Shown: positions 43,596 to 52,516 of the stretch, piece after piece | How the letters are laid out: each line of letters starts with the position of its first letter | Position numbering within the stretch: the first letter of the stretch is position 1 | NCBI GenBank assembly: GCA_021805865.1 | Contig: JAJZDX010000028.1 | Coordinates: 1-57,160 of the forward strand | Direction: 5' to 3' | Origin: Pseudomonadota bacterium | GTDB lineage: Bacteria; Pseudomonadota; Gammaproteobacteria; Steroidobacterales; Steroidobacteraceae | DNA length: 57,160 nucleotides | Position numbers and translations under genes: made by a program | The notes under the pieces: generated by a model | What the model was told of the DNA's origin: nothing | What the model saw: only the letters and a program-made list of their open reading frames with translations | Database searches by the model: none

Positions 43596-44384
43596 CTACC
43601 GGGTCCTCGGCGCGCGCGGGCTCGACCCTGCGGCCATCGGACCAGCGGACGCCGACGCTGGGCCTGACCCGGGGGCACCCACGGCCGCCGACACGGTCGG
43701 CGCCGAGGCCAACCCCCGCCCCGTGTGCCGCTGCAGGATGGTCGAGAACTCCTCCATGAAGGCATCGAAGCGCACCTCCAGGCGGCCGACCTGCTCGGCG
43801 AAGCGGTTGTAGGCGACCACCGCCGGAATGGCGGCGAAGAGGCCGATGGCCGTGGTCACGAGCGCCTGGGAGATCCCCGGCGCGACCGCGGCGAGCGTGG
43901 CCTGCTGCACATCCCCCAGGCCGGAAAAGGCGGTCATGATGCCCCAGACGGTGCCGAAGAGGCCCACGTAGGGGCTGACCGAGCCCACCGTGGCGAGCGT
44001 TGCCAGGCTGCACTCCAGCCGATCGATCTCCTTCAGCTGCGCCACGCGCATGGCCCGACGCGCCCCCTCCAGCATGAGGTCGGGGGAGCCGGCGCCGGAC
44101 TGGCGCTGGCGCGCGAACTCGCGGAAGCCCATCTCGAAGATGTTCGCCATGCCGGCGGCGCCGCCGTGCGATTCGATCGCCCGGTACAGCTGCGAGAGAT
44201 CCCCTCCCGACCAGAAATTGTTCTCGAACTGGTCAGCCTCGCGCACCGCGCGCCCGAGCAGAAGCCGCTTGCGGAAGATGATGGCCCAGGAGGTGAGCGA
44301 GCTGAGCAGCAGCAGAGCGATCACGATCTGCACCGGCACGCTCGCCTGCACCACCAGCTGGATCAGGGAAAGATGGCCGTTCAT
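43596..44384 (-). CDS. tolQ: Tol-Pal system protein TolQ (ExbB family)
   Basis: A 262-residue inner-membrane protein with three helices (about 15-38, 135-160 and 170-195). SVSPYVGLFGTVWGIMTAFSGL and APGISQALVTTAIGLFAAIPAVVAYNRF contain the conserved channel-lining Thr/Pro positions. With TolR it forms the motor driving TolA. The last 35 residues after FSTILQRHTGRG are a Pro/Ala/Gly/Ser-rich extension that lengthens it beyond the usual 225-235. It starts 22 bases after ybgC. Confidence 0.95.
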   Translation of the reverse strand: MNGHLSLIQLVVQASVPVQIVIALLLLSSLTSWAIIFRKRLLLGRAVREADQFENNFWSGGDLSQLYRAIESHGGAAGMANIFEMGFREFARQRQSGAGSPDLMLEGARRAMRVAQLKEIDRLECSLATLATVGSVSPYVGLFGTVWGIMTAFSGLGDVQQATLAAVAPGISQALVTTAIGLFAAIPAVVAYNRFAEQVGRLEVRFDAFMEEFSTILQRHTGRGLASAPTVSAAVGAPGSGPASASAGPMAAGSSPRAPRTR

Positions 44385-44406
44385 GATGTACGGGCGACTC
44401 CGGGGG

Positions 44407-44808
44407 TTACTTCAACTCGTTCAGCAACGGTTCAGGCAGCTTTCTCGGCCGCATCGTCTGCGCATCGACGCACGCGACCCTCACCTGCGCGGCGGCCAGC
44501 GGCTCATGGTCCTTCGCTCGCAAAACCTGCTGCGTGAAGCGAATCGCCACCATTCCGTCGGCGCGCGGTGCACAGGTGATGATGAGTTCGTCGTCGAGCC
44601 GCGCCGGCCTGCGGTAATCCACCGCAATGCTAACGACCACGAACAGCACCCCCGGTTCCCTCGCGAGCGCCTGCTGCGAGTACCCGAGCGAGCGCAGCCA
44701 CTCGGTCCGCGAGCGCTCGAGGAAGCGCAGATAATTTGCATAATAGACGACTCCGCCCCCGTCGGTATCTTCCCAGTACACCCGCGCCGGCCAGGAGAAC
44801 TCCCTCAC
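44407..44808 (-). CDS. ybgC: Tol-Pal cluster acyl-CoA thioesterase (YbgC)
   Basis: A 133-residue hot-dog-fold thioesterase. The Asp in [28 protein letters not shown] is the active-site signature. It hydrolyses acyl-CoA or acyl-ACP and is thought to link phospholipid synthesis with the envelope machine. Its GTG start overlaps the ruvB stop as GTGA, joining the ruv and tol genes in one transcription unit. Confidence 0.95.
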   Translation of the reverse strand: MREFSWPARVYWEDTDGGGVVYYANYLRFLERSRTEWLRSLGYSQQALAREPGVLFVVVSIAVDYRRPARLDDELIITCAPRADGMVAIRFTQQVLRAKDHEPLAAAQVRVACVDAQTMRPRKLPEPLLNELK

Positions 44809-45845
44809 CGGCCCTCCTCGAGCAGCGGCAGCGCGGCGCCGGGGCGCTCCGGAGCCTTCAGGCCGAAGTGCTCGTAGGAGGCGCGAGTCGCCACTCGGCC
44901 GCGCGCGGTCCTCACCAGGAATCCCTGTTGGATGAGAAACGGCTCGATCACGTCCTCGAGCGTGCCGCGCTCCTCGCCAACGGCCGCGGCGATGCTGTCG
45001 ATGCCCACCGGCCCCCCCTCGAACCTCTCGATGATGGTCGTGAGGAGCTTCCGGTCGAGCGTGTCGAAACCCTGGCGGTCGACCTCGAGCAGCTCGAGCG
45101 CTGCATCGGCCACGGGCTCGCTGATGCGCCCGTCGGCTCTCACCTGGGCGTAATCGCGCACCCGACGCAGCAGCCGGTTGGCGATGCGTGGCGTCCCGCG
45201 TGAGCGCTGCGCGATGCGCCGCGCCCCCTCCTGCTCGATCGGCACGCCGAGGATCGAGGCCGAGCGGCTCACGATGTGCTCGAGATCCTCCACGCCGTAG
45301 AACTCCAACCGCTGCACGATGCCGAAGCGATCCCTGAGCGGGGAAGTGAGCAGCCCCGCGCGGGTGGTCGCCCCAATGAGCGTAAAGGGTGGCAGGTTCA
45401 GCTTGATCGAGCGCGCCGCGGGGCCCTCCCCGATCATGATGTCGAGCTGGTAGTCCTCCATGGCCGGATAGAGCACTTCCTCGACCACCGGCGAGAGACG
45501 GTGGATCTCGTCCACGAACAGCACATCCCGCGACTGCAGGTTGGTCAGGATCGCCGCGAGGTCCCCGGGGCGCTCGAGCACGGGGCCGGAGGTTTGGCGC
45601 AGGCTCACCCCAAGCTCGGCGGCGACGATGTGCGCGAGCGTGGTCTTGCCGAGTCCGGGCGGACCGAACACCAGCATGTGATCGAGCGCCTCGGCTCTCT
45701 GGCGGGCCGCGCCGATGAAGATCTCGAGCTGTGCCTTGACCTTTGGCTGCCCGACATACTCCGCAAGCCGCCGCGGCCGAATGGCCCGCTCGACCTGCTC
45801 GTCCTCGCGAGTCGCGTCGGCGCTGATGGGTCTTTCCGCTGGCAC
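44805..45845 (-). CDS. ruvB: Holliday junction branch migration helicase RuvB
   Basis: A 346-residue AAA+ motor for Holliday-junction migration. Visible: [19 protein letters not shown], Walker [17 protein letters not shown], Walker [11 protein letters not shown], sensor 1 [19 protein letters not shown] with the Arg finger region, and the C-terminal winged helix [18 protein letters not shown]. The start was placed at GTG 45845, five bases after the ruvA stop and with GGGAG 8 bases upstream; the frame is open to 46136 inside ruvA. Confidence 0.96.
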   Translation of the reverse strand: MPAERPISADATREDEQVERAIRPRRLAEYVGQPKVKAQLEIFIGAARQRAEALDHMLVFGPPGLGKTTLAHIVAAELGVSLRQTSGPVLERPGDLAAILTNLQSRDVLFVDEIHRLSPVVEEVLYPAMEDYQLDIMIGEGPAARSIKLNLPPFTLIGATTRAGLLTSPLRDRFGIVQRLEFYGVEDLEHIVSRSASILGVPIEQEGARRIAQRSRGTPRIANRLLRRVRDYAQVRADGRISEPVADAALELLEVDRQGFDTLDRKLLTTIIERFEGGPVGIDSIAAAVGEERGTLEDVIEPFLIQQGFLVRTARGRVATRASYEHFGLKAPERPGAALPLLEEGR

Positions 45846-45850
45846 GCCCG

Positions 45851-46435
45851 CTACTCCCGCACGGCGCCCTTCAAGGCGCGCCGGATCAGCTCTTCGGTGG
45901 AATGCTCCCCGGCGCCCGCGCTCTTCAGCAGCCTCGAGGCCTCCGCGGGCTTGTAGCCGAGGGCGAGCAGCGCCCCGAGCGCTTCGGACTGGGCGCTGCC
46001 GCCGACCGGCGCCCCGTCGATGTGCGCATCGGGCGTCCCCAGCCGATCGCGCATCTCCACCACCAACCGCTCGGCGGTCTTGCGCCCGATGCCCGGCACC
46101 CGGGTAAGGGCGGTCACGTCCTGATGGTATACGCACGCGGCGAAGGCCTCGACGCTGATCCCCGACAGCAGCGCGAGGGCGATCTTCGGTCCCACGCCCG
46201 AGACTTTGATGAGATTGCGGAACAGCCGCCGCTCCTCCTCTGTGCCGAACGCGTAGAGGACGTGGGCATCCTCGCGCACCACGAGATGCGTGAGCAGGCG
46301 CACCTCCTGCCCCACCGCCGGAAGATGAAAGAACGTCGACATCGGCGCCTCGAGCTCATAGCCGAGGCCACCCGCCTCCACCGTCAGCTGCGGAGGGGCT
46401 TTCGCGAGGATCTGCCCGCGGATCGAGCCGATCAT
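45851..46435 (-). CDS. ruvA: Holliday junction DNA-binding protein RuvA
   Basis: A 194-residue protein that binds the four-way junction and recruits RuvB. It has the N-terminal OB fold ([22 protein letters not shown]), two helix-hairpin-helix motifs ([17 protein letters not shown] and [23 protein letters not shown]), and a C-terminal domain with [19 protein letters not shown]. Its ATG overlaps the ruvC stop (ATGA, 46432-46435). Standard size. Confidence 0.96.
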   Translation of the reverse strand: MIGSIRGQILAKAPPQLTVEAGGLGYELEAPMSTFFHLPAVGQEVRLLTHLVVREDAHVLYAFGTEEERRLFRNLIKVSGVGPKIALALLSGISVEAFAACVYHQDVTALTRVPGIGRKTAERLVVEMRDRLGTPDAHIDGAPVGGSAQSEALGALLALGYKPAEASRLLKSAGAGEHSTEELIRRALKGAVRE

Positions 46436-47043
46436 CTGGCGAGACCGCTGCCAGCCGGTAAGAGCGCTGCGGATTGCGCCGCAAGCTGCCTGAGGCCGCG
46501 GGAGTGTGCGTGACAGAGCGCAACGGCCAGCGCATCCGCGGCATCGGCCGGGAGGCGTCCTTCGAGACCGAACAGCGCGCGAACCATGTGCGCCACCTGG
46601 GGCTTCTCGGCGGCCCCGGACCCGACCAGTGCCAGCTTGATGGCGCGCGGGGCGTACTCGAACACCGGCAAGCCCTTGGGCACGGCGCACAAGGCCGCGC
46701 CGCGCGCCTGACCGAGCTTCAGCGCGCTGTCGACATTGCGGTTGACGAACACCCGCTCGACGGCCACCTCTGCCGGCTCGTGCGCCGCGATGAGCTCGCT
46801 CAGAGACTCGAAGATCGCTTTCAGGCGCTCGGCGAGGCTGCCGCCCTTCGGCACGACCACACAGCCGTGCGCCACGTGTCCCCATTGTGCGGCGCGCCAC
46901 TCGATCACGCCGAAGCCGGTCGTGCGCGAGCCCGGATCGAGCCCGAGGATGCGCAGACGCTCCTGCGGTGCGAAACGCTCCGGCGCAACCGAGCCCGAGC
47001 CGGGATCAAATGCGCGCCAGGACCTCGTCCGATATCTCGACAT
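46432..47043 (-). CDS. ruvC: Holliday junction resolvase RuvC
   Basis: A 203-residue call. The catalytic acidic residues are in ILGLDPGSRTTGFGVIE (first Asp), the AVERVFVNRNVDSALKLGQARG segment (Glu) and the C-terminal AADALAVALCHAH (Asp pair). The usual length is about 173. The only conventional start giving the full domain is ATG 47043, which overlaps the yebC 3' end by 38 bases and adds about 29 non-conserved residues. A CTG at 46956 would give exactly 174 residues and has AGGAG upstream but only 3 bases away. The start is therefore uncertain; the domain itself is clear. Confidence 0.93.
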   Translation of the reverse strand: MSRYRTRSWRAFDPGSGSVAPERFAPQERLRILGLDPGSRTTGFGVIEWRAAQWGHVAHGCVVVPKGGSLAERLKAIFESLSELIAAHEPAEVAVERVFVNRNVDSALKLGQARGAALCAVPKGLPVFEYAPRAIKLALVGSGAAEKPQVAHMVRALFGLEGRLPADAADALAVALCHAHSRGLRQLAAQSAALLPAGSGLAR

Positions 47044-47578
47044 TCGAATACACGTTCCACACGTCGTCCAGATCCGCCAATGCCTCGAGCAGATGCACCA
47101 TGCGCCGCGCCGCCTCGCCGCGGACCGGCGCGGTGAGCGCGGCACGCTCCGTCACCTCCGCACTCACGGGCGCCCACCCCAGGCGTATCAACTGCGAGCG
47201 CACGGCCTGGAACTCCTCGGGGTCGGTCAGCACTTCGAGCACCCCGGGCCTGACGATCACATCCTCCGCCCCGGCCGAGAGCGCCGCCTCGGTGAGCCGC
47301 TGCAGGTCCTCGCCCGAGCCGTAGCGCAGCAGGCCGACACGATCGAACAGATACCCCACCGAGCCCTCGGCCCCAAGATAGCCCCCATGCTCGGCGAGCG
47401 TCCGCCGCACCAGAGTACGGGTGCGCTCGCGGTCACAGGTCAGGCAATCGACCAGCATCACCGCCGCGCCCGGGCCATAGGCCTCGTAGCGGATCAGCCG
47501 CCGCGCTTGCCCGGCGGGTCCGAGCACATGCAAGCCCTTGACATGCTGGATATTGGCCCACTTTGGATCACTGACCAT
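47006..47578 (-). CDS. YebC/PmpR-family protein lacking most of the N-terminal domain
   Basis: A 190-residue protein; intact YebC has about 246. It keeps the first signature (PKWANIQHVKG) but then jumps after about 15 residues to the middle domain, RYEAYGPGAAVMLVDCLTCDRERTRTLVRRTLAEHGGYLGAEGSVGYLF. The usual helical segment of about 50 residues (KIFTKLIRE, then NPRLRLAIDKALAANMPKD and RAIKRG) is missing. The remaining two domains, including AGAEDVIV and the C-terminal NVYSNVEISDEV, are intact. YebC proteins help ribosomes through stalls or act as regulators. The start at 47578 is by homology; the frame continues to a GTG at 47662. It is the first gene of the ruv-tol unit. Confidence 0.85.
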   Translation of the reverse strand: MVSDPKWANIQHVKGLHVLGPAGQARRLIRYEAYGPGAAVMLVDCLTCDRERTRTLVRRTLAEHGGYLGAEGSVGYLFDRVGLLRYGSGEDLQRLTEAALSAGAEDVIVRPGVLEVLTDPEEFQAVRSQLIRLGWAPVSAEVTERAALTAPVRGEAARRMVHLLEALADLDDVWNVYSNVEISDEVLARI

Positions 47579-47678
47579 CCGCTTGAGCGCACGGCGCGCC
47601 ATCGCTGCGTCGCCGAAAACTGCCGGGCCGGTATGATAGCCGTAAAGCGGCCCCTGAGACACTCAGGCCTTACGCCCC

Positions 47679-49802
47679 ATGGAGACGACGCAGCGCTGCC
47701 CCCCCGAGCTCCTCGAGTCGATCGCCAGCACCCGGCAGGCGATCGAGGCTGCCGCAGCACTCGCGCCGCAGGTCCTTGCCCCTGCCGCCGAGGCGGCCGA
47801 AATCCTCGGCGCGCTCACCGCGGACGCCGATCTCGCGCACGCGGTGCTCGCCAGATCCGCCATCGACTCGGGTATCGCGCCCGAGCGGCTCGCCCACCTC
47901 GTGGGCCCGGCGGCCCGCGATACCGCACTGGCGCTCTCGAGACTCGGGGAAGTCGGGCTGCCTCGACACTGGTCGCCCTCCCAGGGACTGTCGGCTCGTC
48001 AGGCCGAGACGCTGCGCAAGATGCTGCTCGCGGTCGTGAGCGACCCCAGGCTGATCCTCGCGCGCCTGGCCGAGCAGCTCGTGAGCCTGCGTCATGCGCG
48101 TACCGCTTCGGCCGAAGCGCGCGAGCGGCTCGCGCTCGAGGCGCGCGCGGTGTTCGCTCCGCTCGCCAATCGCCTCGGGGTCTGGCAGCTGAAATGGGAA
48201 ATCGAGGATCTCGCCTTCCGCCACCTCGAGCCAGAGGAGTACCGACGGATCGCCGCCGCGCTCAACGAGCGGCGCACCGACCGCGAGCACTACATCGAGG
48301 CGCTCTGCGACACTCTGCGGGGGGAGCTCGAGAAGGCGGGCCTTCACGCCCAGGTGTACGGCCGCCCGAAGCACATGTACAGCATCTACAGGAAGATGCA
48401 GCGCAAGCACCTCGAATTCGATCAGCTCTTCGACGTGCGCGCCGTGCGCGTCATCGTCGAGTCCATTCCCGATTGTTATGCCGCGCTCGGGGTGGTTCAC
48501 AGCCTCTGGCGCTACATCCCGGGCGAGTTCGACGACTACATCGCAACCCCGAAGGGGAATCTCTACCGCTCCATCCACACGGCGGTGATCGGCCCCGAGG
48601 GCAAGAGCGTCGAGGTGCAGATCCGCACCCCGGAAATGCACGAGCACGCCGAGCTCGGTGTGGCCGCGCACTGGACGTACAAGGAAGGCATCGCCGCCGA
48701 CACGCAGTATCAGCGCAAGATCGAATGGGTGCGCAGGCTCCTTGAGCCCACCCGCGCCGAAGGCGCCGAGGCGGACCGCGAGTTCCTCGAGCAAGTGAGC
48801 GCAGAGCTCTTCCAGGACCGGGTGTACGTGCTCACACCCAAGGGGGAGGTGGTGGATCTGCCGCATGGAGCGACTCCGCTCGACTTCGCCTACACCGTAC
48901 ACACCTCGCTCGGACACCGCTGCCGGGGTGCGAAGGTCAACGGGCGCATCGTGCCCCTCATCCACGTGCTCGCCAACGGCGAAGTGGTCGAAATCATCAC
49001 CGCGAAGCAGGAGGCGCCGAGCCGCGACTGGTTCGCCCCGGAGCTCGGCTATCTGGCATCGGGCCGCAATCGCGCCAAGGTGCGCGCCTGGTTCAGGAAG
49101 CTCGATGCGGCCGACAACCGAGGCGCGGGCCGCGCGATCGCCGAGCGCGAGCTCGCCCGGCTCGCCGTCGGCGCCCAGCAGCTGCCGCAGCTCATCGAGG
49201 CGCTCGAGGCGCGCGATGCGGACCACTTCTATCAGCTGCTCGGCGAGGGTGAGATCACCGTGTCGCAGCTGGCGCACGCCGCGGAGCGCCTGTTCGGCTC
49301 GACCCGGGAGCCGCCGGCGCACGCTCCGAAGCGCGCGGGCGGCGCACGCTCCGGCTCGCCGGTTGACATCGAGGGCGTCGGGGATCTGCCGATCACCCTG
49401 GCGCGGTGCTGCTCACCGCTTCGGCCGCAGCCCATCGTCGGCTATGTCACCGTCGGCCGCGGCGTGACCATCCATCGGGCCAGCTGCCCGGGTTTGCAGC
49501 GCATGCGCCAGGTGAGGCCCGAGCGGGTCCTGAAGGTCGAGTGGAGCTCGCGCGACGAGGAGCAGCTGCCCGTGGACATCTCCGTGCAGGCCTACGACCG
49601 CCGGGGCCTGGTGCGCGACCTCACCGATGTGCTGGCCGTCGAGCGCTTGAGCATCCGGGCGATGAGCACGACGACGGACCGCGAGGCGGGCATCGCCCGT
49701 GTGCTGCTCACCGTCGGGGTGGGGGACCAGGAGCAGCTCGCGCGCGTGCTGCAGCGCCTTGCGGCGGTGCCGAATGTGACCTCGGCCCGCCGCGCGCGCT
49801 GA
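47679..49802 (+). CDS. relA: GTP pyrophosphokinase RelA
   Basis: A 707-residue (p)ppGpp synthetase of the stringent response. The N-terminal hydrolase-like region lacks the His-Asp HD motif, as in RelA (around SDPRLILARLAEQLVSLRHAR). The synthetase domain (about 215-340) has the EFDD motif typical of RelA rather than SpoT in GEFDDYIATPKGNLYRSIHTAV, plus VEVQIRTPEMHEHAELGVAAHW. TGS (about 375-435, VYVLTPKGEVVDLPHGATPLDFAY), a Cys-rich zinc-finger-like stretch (ARCCSPLRPQPIVGYVTVGRGVTIHRASCP) and a C-terminal ACT domain follow. It is divergent from yebC and convergent with lpdA, with 17 bases between stops. Confidence 0.94.
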   Translation: METTQRCPPELLESIASTRQAIEAAAALAPQVLAPAAEAAEILGALTADADLAHAVLARSAIDSGIAPERLAHLVGPAARDTALALSRLGEVGLPRHWSPSQGLSARQAETLRKMLLAVVSDPRLILARLAEQLVSLRHARTASAEARERLALEARAVFAPLANRLGVWQLKWEIEDLAFRHLEPEEYRRIAAALNERRTDREHYIEALCDTLRGELEKAGLHAQVYGRPKHMYSIYRKMQRKHLEFDQLFDVRAVRVIVESIPDCYAALGVVHSLWRYIPGEFDDYIATPKGNLYRSIHTAVIGPEGKSVEVQIRTPEMHEHAELGVAAHWTYKEGIAADTQYQRKIEWVRRLLEPTRAEGAEADREFLEQVSAELFQDRVYVLTPKGEVVDLPHGATPLDFAYTVHTSLGHRCRGAKVNGRIVPLIHVLANGEVVEIITAKQEAPSRDWFAPELGYLASGRNRAKVRAWFRKLDAADNRGAGRAIAERELARLAVGAQQLPQLIEALEARDADHFYQLLGEGEITVSQLAHAAERLFGSTREPPAHAPKRAGGARSGSPVDIEGVGDLPITLARCCSPLRPQPIVGYVTVGRGVTIHRASCPGLQRMRQVRPERVLKVEWSSRDEEQLPVDISVQAYDRRGLVRDLTDVLAVERLSIRAMSTTTDREAGIARVLLTVGVGDQEQLARVLQRLAAVPNVTSARRAR

Positions 49803-49819
49803 AAGGCTTCGTTGCCGCC

Positions 49820-51247
49820 TCAGCGGTTGAGGGAATCGATTGCGCGCTTGTCGGCCGCGAGCGCAGCCTCGTGCACCGCCTCCGACAACGTCGGATGCGC
49901 GTGAATGGTGCGCTGCAGATCCTCGGTGCTTGCCGAGTATTCCATCGCCAGCACCGCCTCGGCGATCAGCTCGCCGGCCATGGGACCTACGATGTGCACG
50001 CCGAGGATCTCGTCATCGTCGCGCGCCGCGACGATCTTGGCAAAGCCCTGCGCCTGCTCCATCGCGCGGGCGCGGCCGCTTGCGAGAAACGGGAACACCC
50101 CGACCTTGTAGGCCCGGCCGCTCGCCTTCACCTGCTCCTCGGTCTGCCCCACCCAGGCGATCTCGGGGGCGGTGTAGATGACCGAGGGAACGGTCTTGTA
50201 GTTGACCTCGCCGAAGCGGCCGGCGATCAGGTCGGCCGCCATCACGCCCTCCTCCTTGCCCTTGTGCGCGAGCATGGGGCCGCGCACGCAGTCCCCGACC
50301 GCCCAGACACCCTCGGCAGCGGTGCGGCAGTGCGGATCGACCTGGATGAAGCCGCGCTCATCGAGCTCGACGCCGGTGCCGTCTGCGAGCAGGTCGCGCG
50401 TGTAGGGCCGGCGGCCGGCGGCCACGATCAGGCGCTCCACGGTCAGGCTGTGGGCGCCCTTGGCGTCCTCGTAGGCGATCTCGACCGCATCGCCCGCCAC
50501 CCGCGCACCCGTCACCTTCGCGCCGAGGCGGATGTCGAGCCCCTGTTTCTTGAAGTGGCGCGCGGCCTCCTTGGCGAGCTGCTGGTCGGCGATGGCGAGG
50601 AAATCCGGTAACGCCTCGAGCACGGTCACCTCGCTCCCGAGGCGCCGCCAGACACTGCCTAACTCGAGGCCGATCACCCCGGCGCCGATCACCCCGAGGC
50701 GCTTCGGCACCGACTCGAGCTCGAGCGCACCCTGGGAGTCGATGATGTGCGGCGCCTGGAAAGGCGCGGATTTGAGCTCCACCGGCACCGAGCCGGAGGC
50801 GAGGATCACGTGCCGAGCCGTGAGCCCGCGCTTCGTCCCATCGGCGGCGGTGAACTCGACGCGCCGTCCGGGCAGCAGCTTGCCGTGGCCCTGAAGCGGC
50901 GTCACGCCCGCGCCCTTGAAAAGCGCCAGGATCCCCTGGGTACTCGTCTTGACGATGCCGGCCTTGCGCTTCTGCATCTGCGCCACATCGACGCTGACCC
51001 CGTTTACCTTGATGCCGTGCACCGCGAACTCCTCGCGCGCGCGGTGGTAGAGCTCGGTCGATTCGAGCAGCGCCTTGGAGGGAATGCAGCCGGCATTCAA
51101 GCAGGTGCCGCCGAAGGCGTAAGAGCCGTCGCGGTTGCGCCACTCGTCGATGCAGGCGACGGTGAGCTTGTTCTGGGCGGCGCGGATTGCCGCCGGATAG
51201 CCGGCGGGCCCGCCGCCGATGACGATGACGTCGAAGGAATCAGCCAC
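49820..51247 (-). CDS. lpdA: Dihydrolipoyl dehydrogenase (E3 of the 2-oxoglutarate dehydrogenase complex)
   Basis: A 475-residue flavoprotein that reoxidises the dihydrolipoyl arms of the complex. Redox-active disulfide: GGTCLNAGCIPSKALL (about residues 48-63). FAD and NAD loops are VIGGGPAGYPAAI and LGVIGAGVIGLELGSVWRRLG; the C-terminal His-Glu is in HAHPTLSEAVHEA. It is the last gene of sucA-sucB-lpdA, 24 bases after sucB, so it probably serves 2-oxoglutarate dehydrogenase and possibly other complexes. Confidence 0.96.
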   Translation of the reverse strand: MADSFDVIVIGGGPAGYPAAIRAAQNKLTVACIDEWRNRDGSYAFGGTCLNAGCIPSKALLESTELYHRAREEFAVHGIKVNGVSVDVAQMQKRKAGIVKTSTQGILALFKGAGVTPLQGHGKLLPGRRVEFTAADGTKRGLTARHVILASGSVPVELKSAPFQAPHIIDSQGALELESVPKRLGVIGAGVIGLELGSVWRRLGSEVTVLEALPDFLAIADQQLAKEAARHFKKQGLDIRLGAKVTGARVAGDAVEIAYEDAKGAHSLTVERLIVAAGRRPYTRDLLADGTGVELDERGFIQVDPHCRTAAEGVWAVGDCVRGPMLAHKGKEEGVMAADLIAGRFGEVNYKTVPSVIYTAPEIAWVGQTEEQVKASGRAYKVGVFPFLASGRARAMEQAQGFAKIVAARDDDEILGVHIVGPMAGELIAEAVLAMEYSASTEDLQRTIHAHPTLSEAVHEAALAADKRAIDSLNR

Positions 51248-51271
51248 GGGTATCTTTCCTTTCGCTTCTGA

Positions 51272-52516
51272 TCAAATGCCGAGCAGCATGCGGCCCGGAT
51301 CCTCCAGGGACTCCTTGACGGCGACCAGGAACTGCACGGCCTCCCGGCCGTCGATGATGCGGTGATCGTAGGTGATCGCGATATACATCATCGGCCGGAT
51401 GGCGATCTGTCCGTTCACGACCATCGGGCGCTCCTGGATCTTGTGCATGCCGAGGATGGCGCTCTGGGGCGCATTGACGATCGGCGTCGACATCAGCGAC
51501 CCGAACACCCCGCCGTTGGTGATCGTGAAGGTGCCGCCGGTGAGGTCCTCGATGCCGATCGAGCCGGCGCGCGCCTTCTTCGCGTACTCCCCGATCTCCT
51601 TCTCTATGGCCGCGAATCCTTTGATGTCGGCATCGCGCACGATGGGCACGACCAGCCCGCGGTCGGTCGAGACCGCGACCCCGATGTCGTAGAACTCGTG
51701 ATAGATGATGTCGCTGCCGTCCACGGAGGCATTGACCACCGGGAACCTCTTCAAGGCCTCGATGCAGGCTTTGACGAAGAAGGACATGAAGCCGAGCTTC
51801 ACGCCGTGCTCCTTCTCAAACCGGTCCTTGTATCGGGCGCGCAGCTCGTTTACGGCGGCGAGATCGACCTCGTTGAAGGAGGTGAGCAGCGCCTGTGTGG
51901 ACTGCGCCTCGACCATGCGTTGAGCGATGCGCTGGCGCAGTCGTGTCATCGGTACGCGATGCTCGGCGCGGGCGCCGGCGGGCAGCCCGGGCCTCGCGGC
52001 CGGCGCCGGCTGGGCGGCCGCAGCGCCCGGCGCCGGGCCCGTCTGCGCGCCGGCGGGGGCCGGCTGCTTGCCGAGGAAGTCCACCACATCGGACTTGGTC
52101 AGGCGCCCGTCGCGGCCGCTGGCGGGAATCGCACCGGTATCGAGGCGGTTCTCCTCCACCAGGCGTCGCACCGAGGGGCTCAGTTTGTCCTTGGCGGCTT
52201 CGCCATCGGCTTTGACTTCGCTCCTCACCTCGGACGCGGCAGGCGCGGCTTTGGGCGCCGCGGCATCGGCCGCTCGAGCGCCTTCCTCGATCACCGCGAG
52301 CAGCTGCCCGCTTCTCACCACGGTCCCGTTCGCGACCTTCAGCTCCCGCAGCACTCCGCTGGCGGGCGCCGGCACTTCGAGCACCACCTTGTCGGTCTCA
52401 AGATCGGCGAGGTTCTCATCGCGGCTCACGGACTCGCCGGGCTGCTTGTGCCAGGCGACGAGCGTGGCGTCGGACACGGACTCCGGAAGCTGGGGAACTT
52501 TGATTTCGGTCGTCAT
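51272..52516 (-). CDS. sucB: Dihydrolipoyllysine succinyltransferase (E2 of 2-oxoglutarate dehydrogenase)
   Basis: A 414-residue E2 with one lipoyl domain (1-77; lipoyl Lys in [15 protein letters not shown]), an Ala/Pro-rich linker, a peripheral-subunit-binding domain (about 110-150; [22 protein letters not shown]), a second linker, and the catalytic core ending in [16 protein letters not shown] (catalytic His and Asp). The start ATG 52516 overlaps the sucA stop as ATGA. In the same frame, the upstream ORF extends into sucA and is not real coding sequence. Confidence 0.96.
   Translation of the reverse strand: MTTEIKVPQLPESVSDATLVAWHKQPGESVSRDENLADLETDKVVLEVPAPASGVLRELKVANGTVVRSGQLLAVIEEGARAADAAAPKAAPAASEVRSEVKADGEAAKDKLSPSVRRLVEENRLDTGAIPASGRDGRLTKSDVVDFLGKQPAPAGAQTGPAPGAAAAQPAPAARPGLPAGARAEHRVPMTRLRQRIAQRMVEAQSTQALLTSFNEVDLAAVNELRARYKDRFEKEHGVKLGFMSFFVKACIEALKRFPVVNASVDGSDIIYHEFYDIGVAVSTDRGLVVPIVRDADIKGFAAIEKEIGEYAKKARAGSIGIEDLTGGTFTITNGGVFGSLMSTPIVNAPQSAILGMHKIQERPMVVNGQIAIRPMMYIAITYDHRIIDGREAVQFLVAVKESLEDPGRMLLGI

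Noticed and set aside
48541..48630. Altered synthetase motif in RelA (KGNLYRSIHT instead of KPNGYQSIHT)
   Set aside because: As I recall, KGN-x-YRS-x-HT variants occur in RelA of other proteobacteria, and the EFDD and QIRT motifs are intact, so this is likely normal family variation.
47670..49322. 550-residue minus-strand frame opposite relA
   Set aside because: It is fully antisense to an intact relA and has no family-like motif.
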